Origin: Plectrocnemia conspersa
Lineage: Eukaryota > Arthropoda > Insecta > Trichoptera > Polycentropodidae
DNA: 64,000 nucleotides
Assembly (NCBI GenBank): GCA_009617715.1
Contig: VTFK01000308.1
Location: forward strand, 62,001-126,000
Direction of reading: 5' to 3'
Shown here: in pieces, positions 48,791-59,699 of the stretch
How the letters are laid out: every line of letters begins with the position of its first letter
How positions within the stretch are numbered: position 1 is the first letter of the stretch
Made by a program: the position numbers and the translations under genes
The notes under the pieces: model-generated
What the model was told of the DNA's origin: nothing
Database searches by the model: none
The model's input: the letters and a program-made list of their open reading frames with translations, nothing else

Positions 48791-50625
48791 ACGGAACGTT
48801 TTACATTAAAATGCAATGCAAGTTGCACAGCGTGTTTGTGAAAGGCGGTGGCAAATTTTAAGGGTGTTTATTACTCGCAGAAACAAACAAACAAGTCTTA
48901 AATATCATTGGTGTTTAAGGACAAGGCTTATCTGTTTAGTATTTATTGGTTGGAGCAACGTTTCGCCTTTTTAAAACTAATTTTATTTTAAATAATGATA
49001 ATTACTAACAAATAATGAAATTTTCATATTGCTTATTAACACGACTGCTATTCTTAGATTTTCTTGTAAAAGCAAAACTAAAACACATCTTTGACTTTTC
49101 ACTTAGCCCCAAAAAAAGTCTCGTGGACTTTTTCATTTCGTCAACCCATCACATAAATAAACCCCTTTCTTGACAATTTCCGTCATCTAAAATTCCGAAC
49201 CAATACTTTTCTAGGTCAGTGAACATCTCTACATTCGTATAAATATAATATATATCTCCTTGATACGATTTTTGAAATGAAAATAATATTAAAAACTCAT
49301 TTTAGTTTATTTTTTATTAAAAATAATATACATATTTTTTATATCATATTTGCTCAAATACTTTTATGATAAATTATCATTTAATATGACACATTGAATG
49401 TATTAAATTTATTTTAAGCTAAGTTTTGTGCTCAATATTAAAATTAGAAAATTTATAAAAACTGCCTAGAATTTCATATAAAATTGGTATGCGGCTGTAA
49501 TTAGTTGTTTATATTTTTGGGTTATTTATGTGTTGTTTTTTTATTATGACTACAATTTCTTGCTACAATGCATTAGATTGATCAGATTTTTTCTAACATA
49601 GATCTGTAGATTACAAATACAATTAATTTTAAGCATAAATCTGATTTTTATTATCTCAAATCTTTGGTTCAAAAAATATATATAAAAACAAATTTTATAC
49701 GCGTTTCACTTAGCCGTAAAAAATGGTTCTTTAAGCATATTGATATAACTAAGCTATGAAACATATCAAAAAGAAAACTCACGTTTTATTAATTTTGTGT
49801 CAATAAAATCCAAATAAGAAAATTAATATACTTACGCATCACACGCAGATGTAAAAAAACGATAAATATTTTTAAAGAAAACTCATATGCTTTTAAAACC
49901 GTAAGATTTATACTTATTATTATATACAAAAAAAATATAAGGAATTTTTTTGTGAAAATATATATTAATAATCTGATTTATATGTAATTTTTTGCGCTAA
50001 TTTTAAGTTTGATTTTTTATATTATATATCATAACTTAAATCATATTATTGATTCTTCATATAAATAAATATTATTAAAGTAATTAAAATATCTACGCGT
50101 CAAATGTTTATTAAGTATAAAAAAGAACTATACATACTACCAAAAACAGATTGATTGACATTTGTACAACAAAATAATTATTCATTTCAGCGATTTTTTT
50201 TCTGAGAAAATCTTATAATATTTAGAATTCTAACATTGATCAATAACTAATGAATACATTAGATTTACACATAGATCAAAATATTGCTTCTTTGTGTCAA
50301 AAAAATTAAATTCCAAATCAAATGTAATTCCATCAAAATAATTTAATACGTCTTTAGAAATATTGATAAAAATAAAACATTAAAATAATCCTTTTAGTAA
50401 AATCTATATTTTACCTTGGGTGACCGTGTAATAATTACAAAGGATAATTGAAACAATAATTATAACCGATAAAAAACATAACTTATTAGAAGGATCCATT
50501 TTATTTTAACAACTGTTCTCTAAAAATTAATTGTATAGTATTAATAACAATATTAAAAAATATTTTCAAGATTAACTTAATGCAATAGTAAAAATATTAT
50601 TACACTAACTTTATGCAAGTTGAAA
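48791..50625. other. AT-rich stretch, no gene seen
   Basis: Nothing recognised. Confidence 0.6.
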
Positions 50626-50629
50626 CATA

Positions 50630-51035
50630 TTATTCAATTGATTTATAATTTCACTGGGCAATATTAGTGAAACTATATTTATATACTGCTTGAATTATCT
50701 AGTACAAGTACGTTTATAAGATTTTGGGTTTAACATATATGTCGCCCCATAATTATTTTTTTAAATTAAATTCACTGTTGTCGTACAGGATTTAACAAGT
50801 GACATTTACAACTTTCAGTTGAAGACAACCAGTTTTTTTACACGTTTCACGACTGTCAAATGATAGTTTAGAACAGCACATAATTTCACTAGAACCTGTA
50901 AAATGAATTATATTTTCACTGGTACAAACATATCTACCGGTGAACATGTATTTTGACACAATTTTACTGAAATATTAGTGAAAATATATTTTTACTGGCA
51001 ATACACATTCACTGTAACGTAGATATTTAACAGTT
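50630..51035 (+). repeat. Long copy of the 38-kb dispersed repeat
   Basis: Contains 'ataatttcactgggcaatattagtgaaa', 'ttagaacagcacataatttcactagaacctg', 'ttatattttcactggtac', 'tctaccggtgaa' and TACACATTCACTGTAACGTA. It shows that the unit has a further upstream part with the same TTTCACT...AGTGAAA palindromic style. Confidence 0.75.
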
Positions 51036-51114
51036 ATTTTAAAATAAAATTGTATGTATATAAACATATATTTATTTTATAGAACATCAGTTCTAGGTTA
51101 AAATCTAATAAATA

Positions 51115-51235
51115 TAACTATGTTTTGAAAATTTAATTTAACTGATAGGCGCTAGTGAAATTATATGTTACTTTAAACTGTTGTTAAAACTTAATTTGAC
51201 CGTTTAAATCCAAACCTAACCTAGACAATTATCGA
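51115..51235 (-). repeat. Inverted copy of the 38-kb dispersed repeat
   Basis: On the minus strand it reads 'ctaggttaggtttgg...ggtcaaatta...ataatttcactagcgcctatcagttaaa'. It lies head-on to the following + copy. Confidence 0.7.
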
Positions 51236-51239
51236 GATC

Positions 51240-51415
51240 CAACTCAAAATTATACTATAGTCGGTTTTAGTTTTAACTTTCTTTGCGTCTTTTTGTTAAG
51301 GTTTTAACAACAAATGTTAAATTGAGTTATTATATAGTCAGCAACATAAAATTTCACTAGCGTTCATCACTGAAACGCCATTGAAAATATAAATTCACTG
51401 TAACATATATACATT
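51240..51415 (+). repeat. Copy of the 38-kb dispersed repeat
   Basis: Contains AAATTGAGTTA, 'gcaacataaaatttcactagcgttcatcactgaaa' and ATTCACTGTAACATATA in order. Confidence 0.7.
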
Positions 51416-51765
51416 TATGTATATTTATCAAAAAAAAAATAGATATTGTCGTCCCAAAATATAGTACGTTATAGGATATAAATTTCATAATAATTGAAAA
51501 ACATATAAAACGTTTTCTTTGTGTGTAGCTATTATATATGAAATGTGTTAAAAACCTATTAGTTTTTTTCAGTAAATTTAATACCACCCTATAATTAATA
51601 ACCACTTGTACTCTTTGTAGCGATTGTGTAACGTTCTGTATAAAATACACTACAATATGTACAAATTTATAAAACGTGCGAATCAGCCCACAATGCCAAT
51701 TAATTTATTATTATAAAAAAAAAACTAAAAAAATATTAATTCAATATATTTTTAGAGAAAAAATA
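51416..51765. other. AT-rich stretch, no gene seen
   Basis: Only a Tyr/Ile/Phe-rich minus-strand frame of 97 codons, which also runs into the repeat, so it is not a gene. Confidence 0.55.
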
Positions 51766-51769
51766 TGTT

Positions 51770-52320
51770 ACACACCCACGCGGTAGAACAACAGGGGCGT
51801 TTTTAATTATCGTACACTTTTATATTTCTCCCTTGTGCGAGTGTGTATATTTACGTGTCGTGTATGGGCGTCGTTAGCACTATTTCAACGGGCAAAAACT
51901 GCCAGTGTCACATCGTTTTCTTTGCGTGTCCTACTTTCTGGTTAAGTATCGCTTCCGAACTATTCTCCCCCCATTGTCTTACACGTTTTCCATCTTTCGG
52001 CCTCGCTCTCTCTCTATTTCTTCCTCGCCCCCTGTCCCTATCCACCCTCAAAATGCAAGCGGCCTTCTTTCGACGATTGTTCATCATAATTTTCTTCTGC
52101 TCTTTCTTTCCTGTTTTTTTTCTTCTTCATGTCTGTATTTTTTTAAATTTATTAAGATGGGGGCATTTCTTTCTGGATCGATGTCGTCTTCGGCTCTTTT
52201 TTACATTCCCTTCGCTTCCACATGCGAGGGTTTATGAGAAATATATGCTTATTATATTGCTCTGTTTATCTGCTTTCTTTGGGGCAAAGTCGTGATTACG
52301 ATTCAGATTTTTGGCGACCT
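51770..52320. promoter_or_regulatory. Pyrimidine-rich noncoding block upstream of the candidate exon
   Basis: A long T/C-rich stretch (TCTCTCTCTATTTCTTCC, CCCCCTGTCCC, TTTTCTTCTTC) with some CpGs, 1.3-1.8 kb upstream of the candidate exon. The 150-codon and 110-codon frames here are products of the C/T bias. It may be a GAGA-type promoter region read on the other strand. Not demonstrated. Confidence 0.35.
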
Positions 52321-52539
52321 TAATAAAAATGTTCATGTGCGTTGTGTAATTTTTAAACCCTTCATCGATGAAAAAAATATAACTAGAGGATCTATTGACA
52401 AATAGGACTAAACCGGATAGAAATGCGTTTTTTAATTTATTATATAATATATAATATAACATATATTTTACTATTTAAACGCGTTTATTTCCGGCATACA
52501 ATCGAAATTTATTTTATAATAATCACGCAATATTTTACA

Positions 52540-53583
52540 ATTTCAGAGTTAGATCAGTAGATAGAAAATGCATTTAATTGCAGAATAAAAAAAAATAAAA
52601 TAAACCTACCGAAATTCTGTGATCAATTAGTGTGTTTTTTTGTGTATCTAAAAACAAACAAGTCAATTCATCGAGTCGAACGTAAAACTTTGATAGTTTG
52701 ACGTTTTAAAAATAATTAGGGTTTGTATTTATACATAGCAGTGAAAATATATTTATACATACATATAATATTATACACGCGTGTTGAAGAATCTGATATG
52801 ATCAGAGTGTGCAAAGTGTAAATCGATAACACCAATTGTATTTTAATATACATATGTATATATTGCGATAGTGTCGTGTATTAAAATAATATATTATATT
52901 ATATTAACTTAGTGATGTATTTAATTTAAAAAAAATATAAATAAAACGATTCGAATCATCGAAGAACAAAATAAAAAAAGACTAGTGCTGACTTTTGAGG
53001 ATTATAAATAAAAGTGTGACACAAAAGGGCCAAAGTAGTGTATTATTAATTTTATATGATACGAGGTGACATTTTATAAATGTCAGATTGAGTCACGTGC
53101 ACTACATGGAAGGTGTAATCCGACGGTGTTCAACGGCCATTTCTACAATCCGACGATGACAGTTTGAGAAGCTCTGAGATCTTATGCACACACATACAAA
53201 CATTTCGTCCAAAGGAGATAATCAATTAATAGGCGTATTATAGAACGATCTGAGGAGTTATTTTTTCATAAAAATAGTAGAACGGTTTGATGTGTTTTTA
53301 TTTGAGAACATTTTGCGTGTGAACATAGCCATTTTATGTGCAGATTTTCGAGAAATTTATACACATATATAAGGAGTGGAATCTTTTATTGAAATATAAG
53401 AGATTAGAAAGAGAAAATATTTTTGAATGTTTTGAAGAGGGTCGGAAGAAGGTTTCGATCCGAGCAACAAGGAGTTGCATGGATCTGATCGGAGAGGATC
53501 AGAAGAGTTAGGAGTTTTCACTGAGGTTTACGTGCCCCCGGTTCGCGATTTTCGAAGACAGGAGAAACGCAGAGTTGGTCAGG
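52540..53583 (+). promoter_or_regulatory. Candidate 5' region/leader of the exon at 53.58 kb
   Basis: From about 53000 onward the sequence loses long homopolymer and TA runs and becomes purine-rich, as expected of a transcribed leader. Two short upstream ORFs are visible: 53106-53159 (17 codons plus stop) and 53479-53511 (10 codons plus stop). Small ORFs of this type often dampen translation of the main frame. No TATA box or initiator could be fixed, so the transcription start is unknown. Confidence 0.4.
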
Positions 53584-53770
53584 ATGTTGGCCATGTCTAC
53601 TCTGATGATGCCCGCGGCCACCATGACCACCATGACGAACCCTGGCCCCATTCCGGTGGCCGCGCAGGGGAAGCTGGAGCCGGCGAAACTGCTCCAGCTG
53701 CACCCGGGGCTGGTGCCTCCGCTGCAGCCACCGCCCTGTCAGCAAATGCCGCCGAACAATAATAAAAGCG
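53584..53770 (+). CDS. Candidate first coding exon, unidentified gene (5' part only)
   Basis: The open frame starts MLAMSTLMMP at 53584; a second ATG, at 53593, gives MSTLMMP and has a reasonable context (GGCCATGTC). It ends exactly at AAAAGCG|GTAAGTGATG (donor GT at 53771-53772), a near-perfect splice donor, leaving phase 1 after 62 codons. The peptide is rich in Met, Thr, Pro and Gln (MTNPGPIPVAAQGK, then LQLHPGLVPP, then PPPCQQMPPNNNKS). It shows no signal peptide, membrane segment or folded domain and looks like a disordered N-terminus of a nuclear or RNA-binding regulator. GC content is far above the flanks. I do not recognise the protein, and no downstream exon lies in the window, so the intron probably exceeds 10 kb. 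A minus-strand frame overlapping it (53597-53893) is treated as a shadow because it lacks splice support. Confidence 0.6.
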
Positions 53771-54575
53771 GTAAGTGATGAGATATATGACCTTATTAAT
53801 AATTTTCTGAGGGTGGCGACTCAAATGCGTGAATATAGGACTGCAACAATGGTGATTTTTAATGGATTGTGACAGTTTGTGGTTATTGTGCAATACTAGG
53901 TATCCCGCACATTTTTTTATATGACAAATTTATTTCTTTATCAGTTATTTGCGAAAATCTGCATTAATTATTATTTTTTAATTTGTGATTTTCGGTATCT
54001 CTAAATTAAACATTGAAACTTCCACAATTCTTTTCCTAAGGTGTGCTTGCGAATTATTGTTTCTATGCCGTTACATAGACAACATGTTTCTCAAACGTTG
54101 TGCTATATATGGAGCAGATGTTGATATATATATTATATTCAACATGCAAAACGTGATTATAGAGATTAAGAGAGAGCAATGGTCAGAAATTGAACATAAC
54201 TGTCACTACTTTTTTTAAGTAAAGACGATTAAGCTTAATGCTTGATTGCCGCATCAATTGAGTAATAAAAATATAGTATAATAGATTATATGAATTATTA
54301 GCAATGAAACTAAGTATTTTTACAAATAAACAGAAAAAAATCATTTGTGTTTTTAGAGAAAATAAAAACGTATCGTTGACTCAAAACAGCTACTTTAAAG
54401 TCACAATATTTTTTATCATGATAACTAAATTTAAATGGCATTGTGTTTTACTATGAAAATTTTAAACCACATTTTGGCTATTAAATCCAATTTATTCAGA
54501 GCTTTTTAATATACATAATATACAATTAGGATGAAAAATAATACACAGTAAAAAAGAAAAAATCATATTAAATGG
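53771..54575 (+). other. Probable intron start, no gene seen
   Basis: Follows the consensus donor and returns at once to AT-rich DNA. The 77-codon frame at 53985-54218 has no recognisable feature. Confidence 0.45.
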
Positions 54576-54582
54576 TACGAAC

Positions 54583-55236
54583 CGGACCAGATGGCGAAAG
54601 CCATAGGCGAGTCGGCTAATGCGGACTTCCTGGCTTTAACAGTCATCAAAAAAAGGACGCGATCGTGATTTTTGAAGACGTTTCGGTACCCAAAACAATT
54701 TGATTTTCAACAGCACCCTTCAGTAGTTAAAAAAAATGCTTAGCGACATACAAATTTTTGCGAGAACTTAGTGAATCGTATTTTAACGAATACAATCCTC
54801 TTATAAAGATATTTCAAGAATATTTTGATTATGAGGAAGTATTTGGTTATTCAGGGATTCCAAATTATAGATCTTTAAAGTGAAACGCGTTCTTCATAGC
54901 AAAGATTTATCGCAGATATCGTTTATGTGTAGAGAGAAATTTTACATGCTCTTAAAAATGATTTCGAGATCTTTAGTGAAAGTTTCTCTAGCCAAAATTA
55001 TCCTATCGAGATCGTCAAAATAATTTTATGACGAACGGAATCAGGTAAATGACTTTTGTGTTGGAATTTTCCGACACTAAATTTCCATCTCCTTAGAGAA
55101 ACTAAATCATCCTAGAAATAATTCTGCAATAGATCAAGTTCATTTAAACAATTTTAAATCCTCTGCATACAGAAAAAAAATTTAACTGCCGTATTTGTGT
55201 CAATAATAAAATTGGGCCCAACCTGATGATGCCTTG
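54583..55236 (-). pseudogene. Degraded inverted copy of the LINE at 58 kb
   Basis: On the minus strand nearly the whole stretch aligns, in order, with the element at 57.88-58.70 kb. It starts at the 'ggatccaatctggg' RT block (near 55217-55236). It continues through the catalytic region, where the second Asp codon of YADD has become Glu (YAED, about 55175-55185). It then covers the TFESKWRF and MLGF equivalents, a deletion of about 60 bases after the FHFDD block, the 'ataatttggaat' and 'gaggtgctgt' blocks, and the ADSPMAVAIR end near 54583-54620. Frameshifts and stops are many. Dead copy. Confidence 0.85.
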
Positions 55237-56505
55237 TTTTTTTACAGAATTTTTTACAGAACAGAACTAGTATCACTGTCTTGATTTAAGACCACGATTC
55301 AGATACTCAATGCATAGTTTTAACCATCCTTTGTGTTAGTACTATAAAACTGCCTGATCCATTTTACAAATATAAGGCAGTTACTTGTTTTCAATATGCA
55401 GTAATTTTAATGAAAATAACATAATATCTAATAAAAATCTGATTTAGAAAAAAAACCTTGAGCTTAAATACCCTTTACTTAAAAAAAATATCACAACAAT
55501 AATTCATTGAGTAAAAATCTTCGAACTATAATAATCGAAAATTTAATTTATTGAATTTTCATTACTAGAAGTTTAATATTTTTTTAATATAACTGCTTAA
55601 AGCATTATTCTAAATTTAACTTAAACAGTCGAGAGGACACTGTCATTTTGAAAAATGATGAGTCGTTTGTATTAATAATAAAATCAGAATTCAGAAGATA
55701 AACATGACATTCATTTCCTAAAACTAAAACCACTCATTTGACTTAGATAAAAACCATCTTGAAAACGTGGGATTTTTCTGCCACTCATGCATGATAAATA
55801 TATGATATGACTTATTTGCGTTTTAGAATTATTCAAATTGTTAAAACTGTAGTAAAAAAAAGTTTCTACTTTGTGTATTCTCTGTCTAAAACAGAACGAT
55901 TGCGTCATACAATGACACATAATATGTATTGTTGTGTTAATTTTAATAAATAAGCTCTCGAGAATTCTTGACTCGCCCTCGTGTAATATATAATTAAAGC
56001 CATGGACAAACTTTTATTTAAGCGCTTGTTCGTAAACATTAAATTGCGAGTTCTTGAACGACGCTCAGGAACAACGAAAACTTTCCAGGTTCGTTCGGAT
56101 ATAATGTTTTATTATTAAATAATTTATAGTTCATGCCGCTTCATTTTATAAGGACAGTAATTTAATTCTCAGTAATTTTACGGCAAATGCCGTGTTATGT
56201 AATAATAATATTTAATTTAATTAAGTAAATAAATATATTAAAAAAAAATATTTGATAACACAAAACGTATTACTATAGCTAAAACAATAAATAATTCGGT
56301 TCACAAGACTGTTATTATATTATTATAATAACAGTAAAATATTTTTAAAACTGTTTTAAAATGCATTTAATATATATTATACAATACAGGATAAAAACAA
56401 TTTTCTATTTATGTGAAAACATAAATCTTATAATAAAACTGCATGGGGTAACTGTGTTACCCACTCAGTAGTACATACATATATACGTGTATACTTAAGC
56501 ATAAT
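55237..56505. other. AT-rich stretch, no gene seen
   Basis: Nothing recognised. Confidence 0.6.
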
Positions 56506-56509
56506 TTAT

Positions 56510-57000
56510 AACATGCATACATTCATATATACATTATACGAGTGCGCACTTAAGCTTTTTGCTACGGATATCCGAATTGCTGATCCGATGCGAGTGAATT
56601 TGCAAATGTATAAAAGATATTCAATATACAAAAGCGTATCAAATATACGTTTACATATTCAAATAACCTATTATCGTTTCAATATACATCTATGTTTGTA
56701 TCACATTTATAACATTATTGGATTCTATATTTTCTGATCATGTTTTCTTTTCATTACGCTCACGTTAGAAACAATGAGGCTGTGTGAGTATGTGTCGAAC
56801 TTTTTTCTCATTTTATCTGTAGCATCCATTGTTCGAAAGGTTCAAATTGACCCAGATATGATTAATGGGGGTGGTGCGAATGAATGACACCGAACCAGAT
56901 AAACCGGCTTTATGGCTTTGTGTTTTAAACAGTATCGGATTCAACTCCGGTTTAAATCTTAACGGTGATTAAGACACTTCCGCTTTTTACTTTATTTTAT
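56510..57000. promoter_or_regulatory. Moderately GC-elevated noncoding block
   Basis: From about 56760 to 56985 the DNA is richer in GC and carries ACCAGATAAACCGGC and TTTATGGCTTTG (an Abd-B/posterior-Hox-like core TTTATGG) near 56895-56925, with CCGG repeats. It lies about 3 kb downstream of the candidate exon, in its presumed first intron. A candidate enhancer. Confidence 0.35.
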
Positions 57001-57680
57001 TATTTAGAATCGGTTAAATCTTTTCGATTTGTTTGAAAAGGGATTGTAAAAAAAATACAAGTATTGGAATTAAAAGAAATATGATATTAGCTTATGTATT
57101 TTATAATGTAAAGAAAAAAAAACACTTTTATGCTAAAAAAAATTTTTATCACATAATCATAATATATTGTAATTTGTTTTAACATTAATTATTTTATGAT
57201 CAACATGCTTCGTTGCAATATATTTAGAACTACTGTGATTGAAATTTTACAAGCGCTTGCTCTCGAAACGTCTAGCTATTTACCGATACAGGAGCACTTG
57301 GCTTTCTTATTTGATCTGATGGATTTGTGATGTAAACACTTATGTTTTTACTTAAGTTAGTATACAAGTAAGCACACAAACAATGTATTCTTTAATGGTT
57401 GAAAATTGTATTCTAAAGTGTTTCTAGTTGAATTTTAATATGTATTCTTGTATGTTTATGATTATACATAGACAGATAAATATAGCTTTAATTTAAAATA
57501 GTCAGTCACTTATCTTATAAAGGAACTGGAATCAAAAATTCAGTTAGAAATTTGTTTATTAATTTCGTAATTTTTACATAAAACATTCAACACAAAATAT
57601 AGATTTTGTATGCTGATTATTGAAAGCGTCACAAAGATTAAATTCACTGACTTATGTTTAGATGTTTAGTTTAAATACAT
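57001..57680. other. AT-rich stretch, no gene seen
   Basis: Nothing recognised. Confidence 0.6.
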
Positions 57681-57687
57681 ATAATAT

Positions 57688-58170
57688 ATGTATACAGATT
57701 TTGAGAAATCCTTTGACAAAGTTTGTCATAGGTTTTTATTAAATAAATTGTCGAACCTCGGTTGCTCAGATAATTTAACTCGGTTATTCTCGAGTTATTT
57801 AAGCAATCGTAGACAGTTTGTAGCCTATGGTGGACGATTGTCAAAAGAATATTTTACCCCTTCGGTGATTCTTCAAGGATCCAATCTGGGACCTCTGCTT
57901 TTTGTGTTATTTATTAATGACATAAATACAGCAATTAAAAATTCAAGTTTTCTTCTGTACGCAGATGATTTAAAATTATATAAATGCATTCGATCTGTTG
58001 TGGACTCCTTCTCTCTACAAAGTGATTTAGACTCTCTGTGGAGATGGGCTTCCGTTAACCGTCTGCCCTTTAGTGTCGGAAAGTGCCATACTGTGTCATT
58101 TTCTCGATCCCGTTCGCCATCAGCTTATTTCTACCATCTCGGTGGTAACATTTTGACTAGAGAAACTTAG
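57688..58170 (+). pseudogene. LINE reverse-transcriptase frame, part 1 (RT palm)
   Basis: A 160-codon open frame carrying the RT core: the first catalytic Asp in TDFEKSFD, the template-grip block ILQGSNLGPLL, and YADD with the two metal-binding Asp. In LINEs this enzyme copies the element's RNA into a nicked chromosomal site (target-primed reverse transcription). The frame ends by a frameshift before the thumb region. The catalytic residues are intact, but without the endonuclease and with the shift the copy cannot move by itself. Confidence 0.9.
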
Positions 58171-58780
58171 AATCACTTTCGAGAGCAAATGGAGGTTCTC
58201 TCTACACATACACGACGTCTGTGATAAATCTTCCAAGATGCTCGGCTTTGTTATGAGGAATGCCTTTCACTTTGACGATCCGTCAGTTATTCGCATCCTC
58301 TATGACACCTTAGCTCGTAGCATTCTTGAATCGGGATCTATAATTTGGAATCCCCGAATAGCCAAATATTCGCTTTTAGTGGAAAAAAATCAAAAAAGGT
58401 ATTCAAGATACCTTTACAAAAGGACATTTGGTTATTATCCGTACTTATATCCCAGCGCCTTTCTTTTAGGAGCGTTGGGATATGATTCGCTGAGTTCTCG
58501 CAGAAAGCCGTATGTCGCTAAACATTTTTTTAACTTACTAAAAGGTGCTGTCGACAATCCAGCTATTCTCGAGGAATTCCAGTGTTGGGTTTTTTTTTTT
58601 CGAGAATCACGATCGAGACCTCTTTTGATGGCCGTTAGGGCTAGGACATCCGCACTTGCCGACTCGCCTATGGCTGTGGCCATCCGGCTCCTTAATACGC
58701 TGGCATTACATATTGATTTATTTAATGTCAGCTACGAGGATCTTATCTGGTTTATATCATTTAATTTTAATATTTTATAA
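58171..58780 (+). pseudogene. LINE reverse-transcriptase frame, part 2 (C-terminal)
   Basis: Continues the same protein in another reading frame. It carries the family's conserved post-RT blocks, which also survive as relics at 0.8, 14.1-14.6, 27.1, 29.8 and 54.6-55.2 kb. Jockey/CR1-type proteins usually end soon after this region, so the natural C-terminus is probably kept. A T9-10 run near 58591-58600 (FFF codons) may be a slipped tract. Confidence 0.85.
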
Positions 58781-58858
58781 TTTTTTGTTATGTTTAAGTA
58801 TTGTATATTTATGTATATATACGTTTTTTTATGTTTTATAAATTTAAAATTTGTTTTC

Positions 58859-58902
58859 GACCATCGTGGCGCATTGGGGTAACCTGTTAGGCCACGATGG
58901 TC
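58859..58902 (+). other. Perfect 12-bp hairpin in the LINE 3' UTR
   Basis: GACCATCGTGGC (58859-58870) and GCCACGATGGTC (58891-58902) are exact inverted repeats with a 20-base loop, just before the A-rich tail. In several non-LTR families the enzyme recognises a 3' stem-loop of its RNA to start copying, which makes this a candidate recognition element. That role is inferred. Confidence 0.7.
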
Positions 58903-58932
58903 TTAATTTAATCTAAAAAATAAAATTTAAAT

Positions 58933-59315
58933 AAAATAACTAACAATGTGCATATCAATTGACAGGCATATTTTATGCGTAGTTTGTGTTTAGCTAGTTT
59001 CAATAACGCATTTTGTCACGCGGGACAATTTATTTATTTTAAAAATAAAGGCACTTTTAGTTAAAAGTGGAATTAAGTGCAATAAAGTGGTTTTAATTTT
59101 AGAGAAAGCTTTTGCCAAGAATTCTATTACCAAAGGAATAGTTAATGAATAGTACAACCGTTTCCAAGAAAAATGGGTGGCCACAGATTTAAATGTGGAA
59201 AAATCATAATCATTGTGCTAAGTTAGCATATTTTATGAATCATAGAAAATTTCAAATTTTCAACAAAAAATGCTTTAACGTATCGTAATCAAGTGACAAA
59301 TTAAGGGTGTTTAAT
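58933..59315. other. AT-rich stretch, no gene seen
   Basis: Possibly the eroded N-terminal half of the following mariner copy, but I cannot align it convincingly. Confidence 0.4.
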
Positions 59316-59319
59316 CGAA

Positions 59320-59690
59320 AAAAAACGAATCGACGCAATGTAGAGCCAAGAGCAAAAAAGGCACAAGTTTGATTGAATGTCAGGGTTTTTATTAATATTT
59401 TTCTTAAATATATTGATATACAATACCACGAGCTTTGATTAGTAGGTCTTACAGTCTCTATAATTCAAAAGAAACGACCAAAATTATGGGCAAATAACTC
59501 TTTACTTTATTTACCTGATATGGCCCTCTGCGACTTTTTCCTATTCCCGTAAAATATGACATTGAAAGGACCATAAAAAAAAATATATTTTGGAGTGAGC
59601 TAAATACTGTACCAAATATTTATTTTCATAAATGTTTTGTGGATAAGAAAAAACGCTGGCTTAAGTATGTGTTATGAATTTTCTTTTTGT
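59320..59690 (+). pseudogene. Mariner transposase relic, C-terminal half
   Basis: Readable blocks: KNESTQCRAKSKKG (about 59325-59370), then LPDMALCDFFLFP (59511-59549), which contains the third acidic residue of the mariner DD34D site (SPDLAPCDFFLF in the family), then TLKG, then YFHKCFVDKKKRWLKYV (about 59622-59672), the usual C-terminal 'CFEKWKKRW.KC' region. A stop follows the FFLFP block and there are shifts between blocks, so it is inactive. It is oriented opposite to the other two mariner relics. Confidence 0.85.
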
Positions 59691-59699
59691 TTAACCTAA

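Larger units (their letters stand above)
57686..58932 (+). mobile_element. 5'-truncated Jockey/CR1-like non-LTR retrotransposon
   Basis: The element encodes part of a reverse transcriptase in two frames. 57688-58170 begins in the RT palm motif TDFEKSFDKVCH (residues 3-14), continues with QGSNLGPLLFVLFINDI (63-79) and reaches the catalytic YADD (91-94). 58238-58780 holds the post-RT region (LGFVMRNAFHFDD ... LARSILESGS ... FRESRSRPLLMAVRARTSAL). One frameshift near 58165-58170 separates them: the same frame before 58238 reads RITFESKWRFSLHI. The N-terminal endonuclease and the first RT blocks are absent, so it is 5' truncated, as is usual for LINEs. After the stop at about 58780 comes an AT-rich 3' UTR and a perfect hairpin at 58859-58902, then an A-rich tail. 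It is much less decayed than the other copies here, but not active. Confidence 0.92.

Noticed and set aside
51843..52295. A 150-codon + frame and an overlapping 110-codon frame
   Set aside because: The stretch is T/C-biased, so stops are rare in two frames at once. The peptides are Phe/Leu/Ser runs without a domain, start context or splice signals.
53597..53893. A 98-codon minus-strand frame over the candidate exon
   Set aside because: It extends past the splice donor into AT-rich DNA. Its Ala/Pro-rich part is the reverse reading of the + exon, and it has no splice support.
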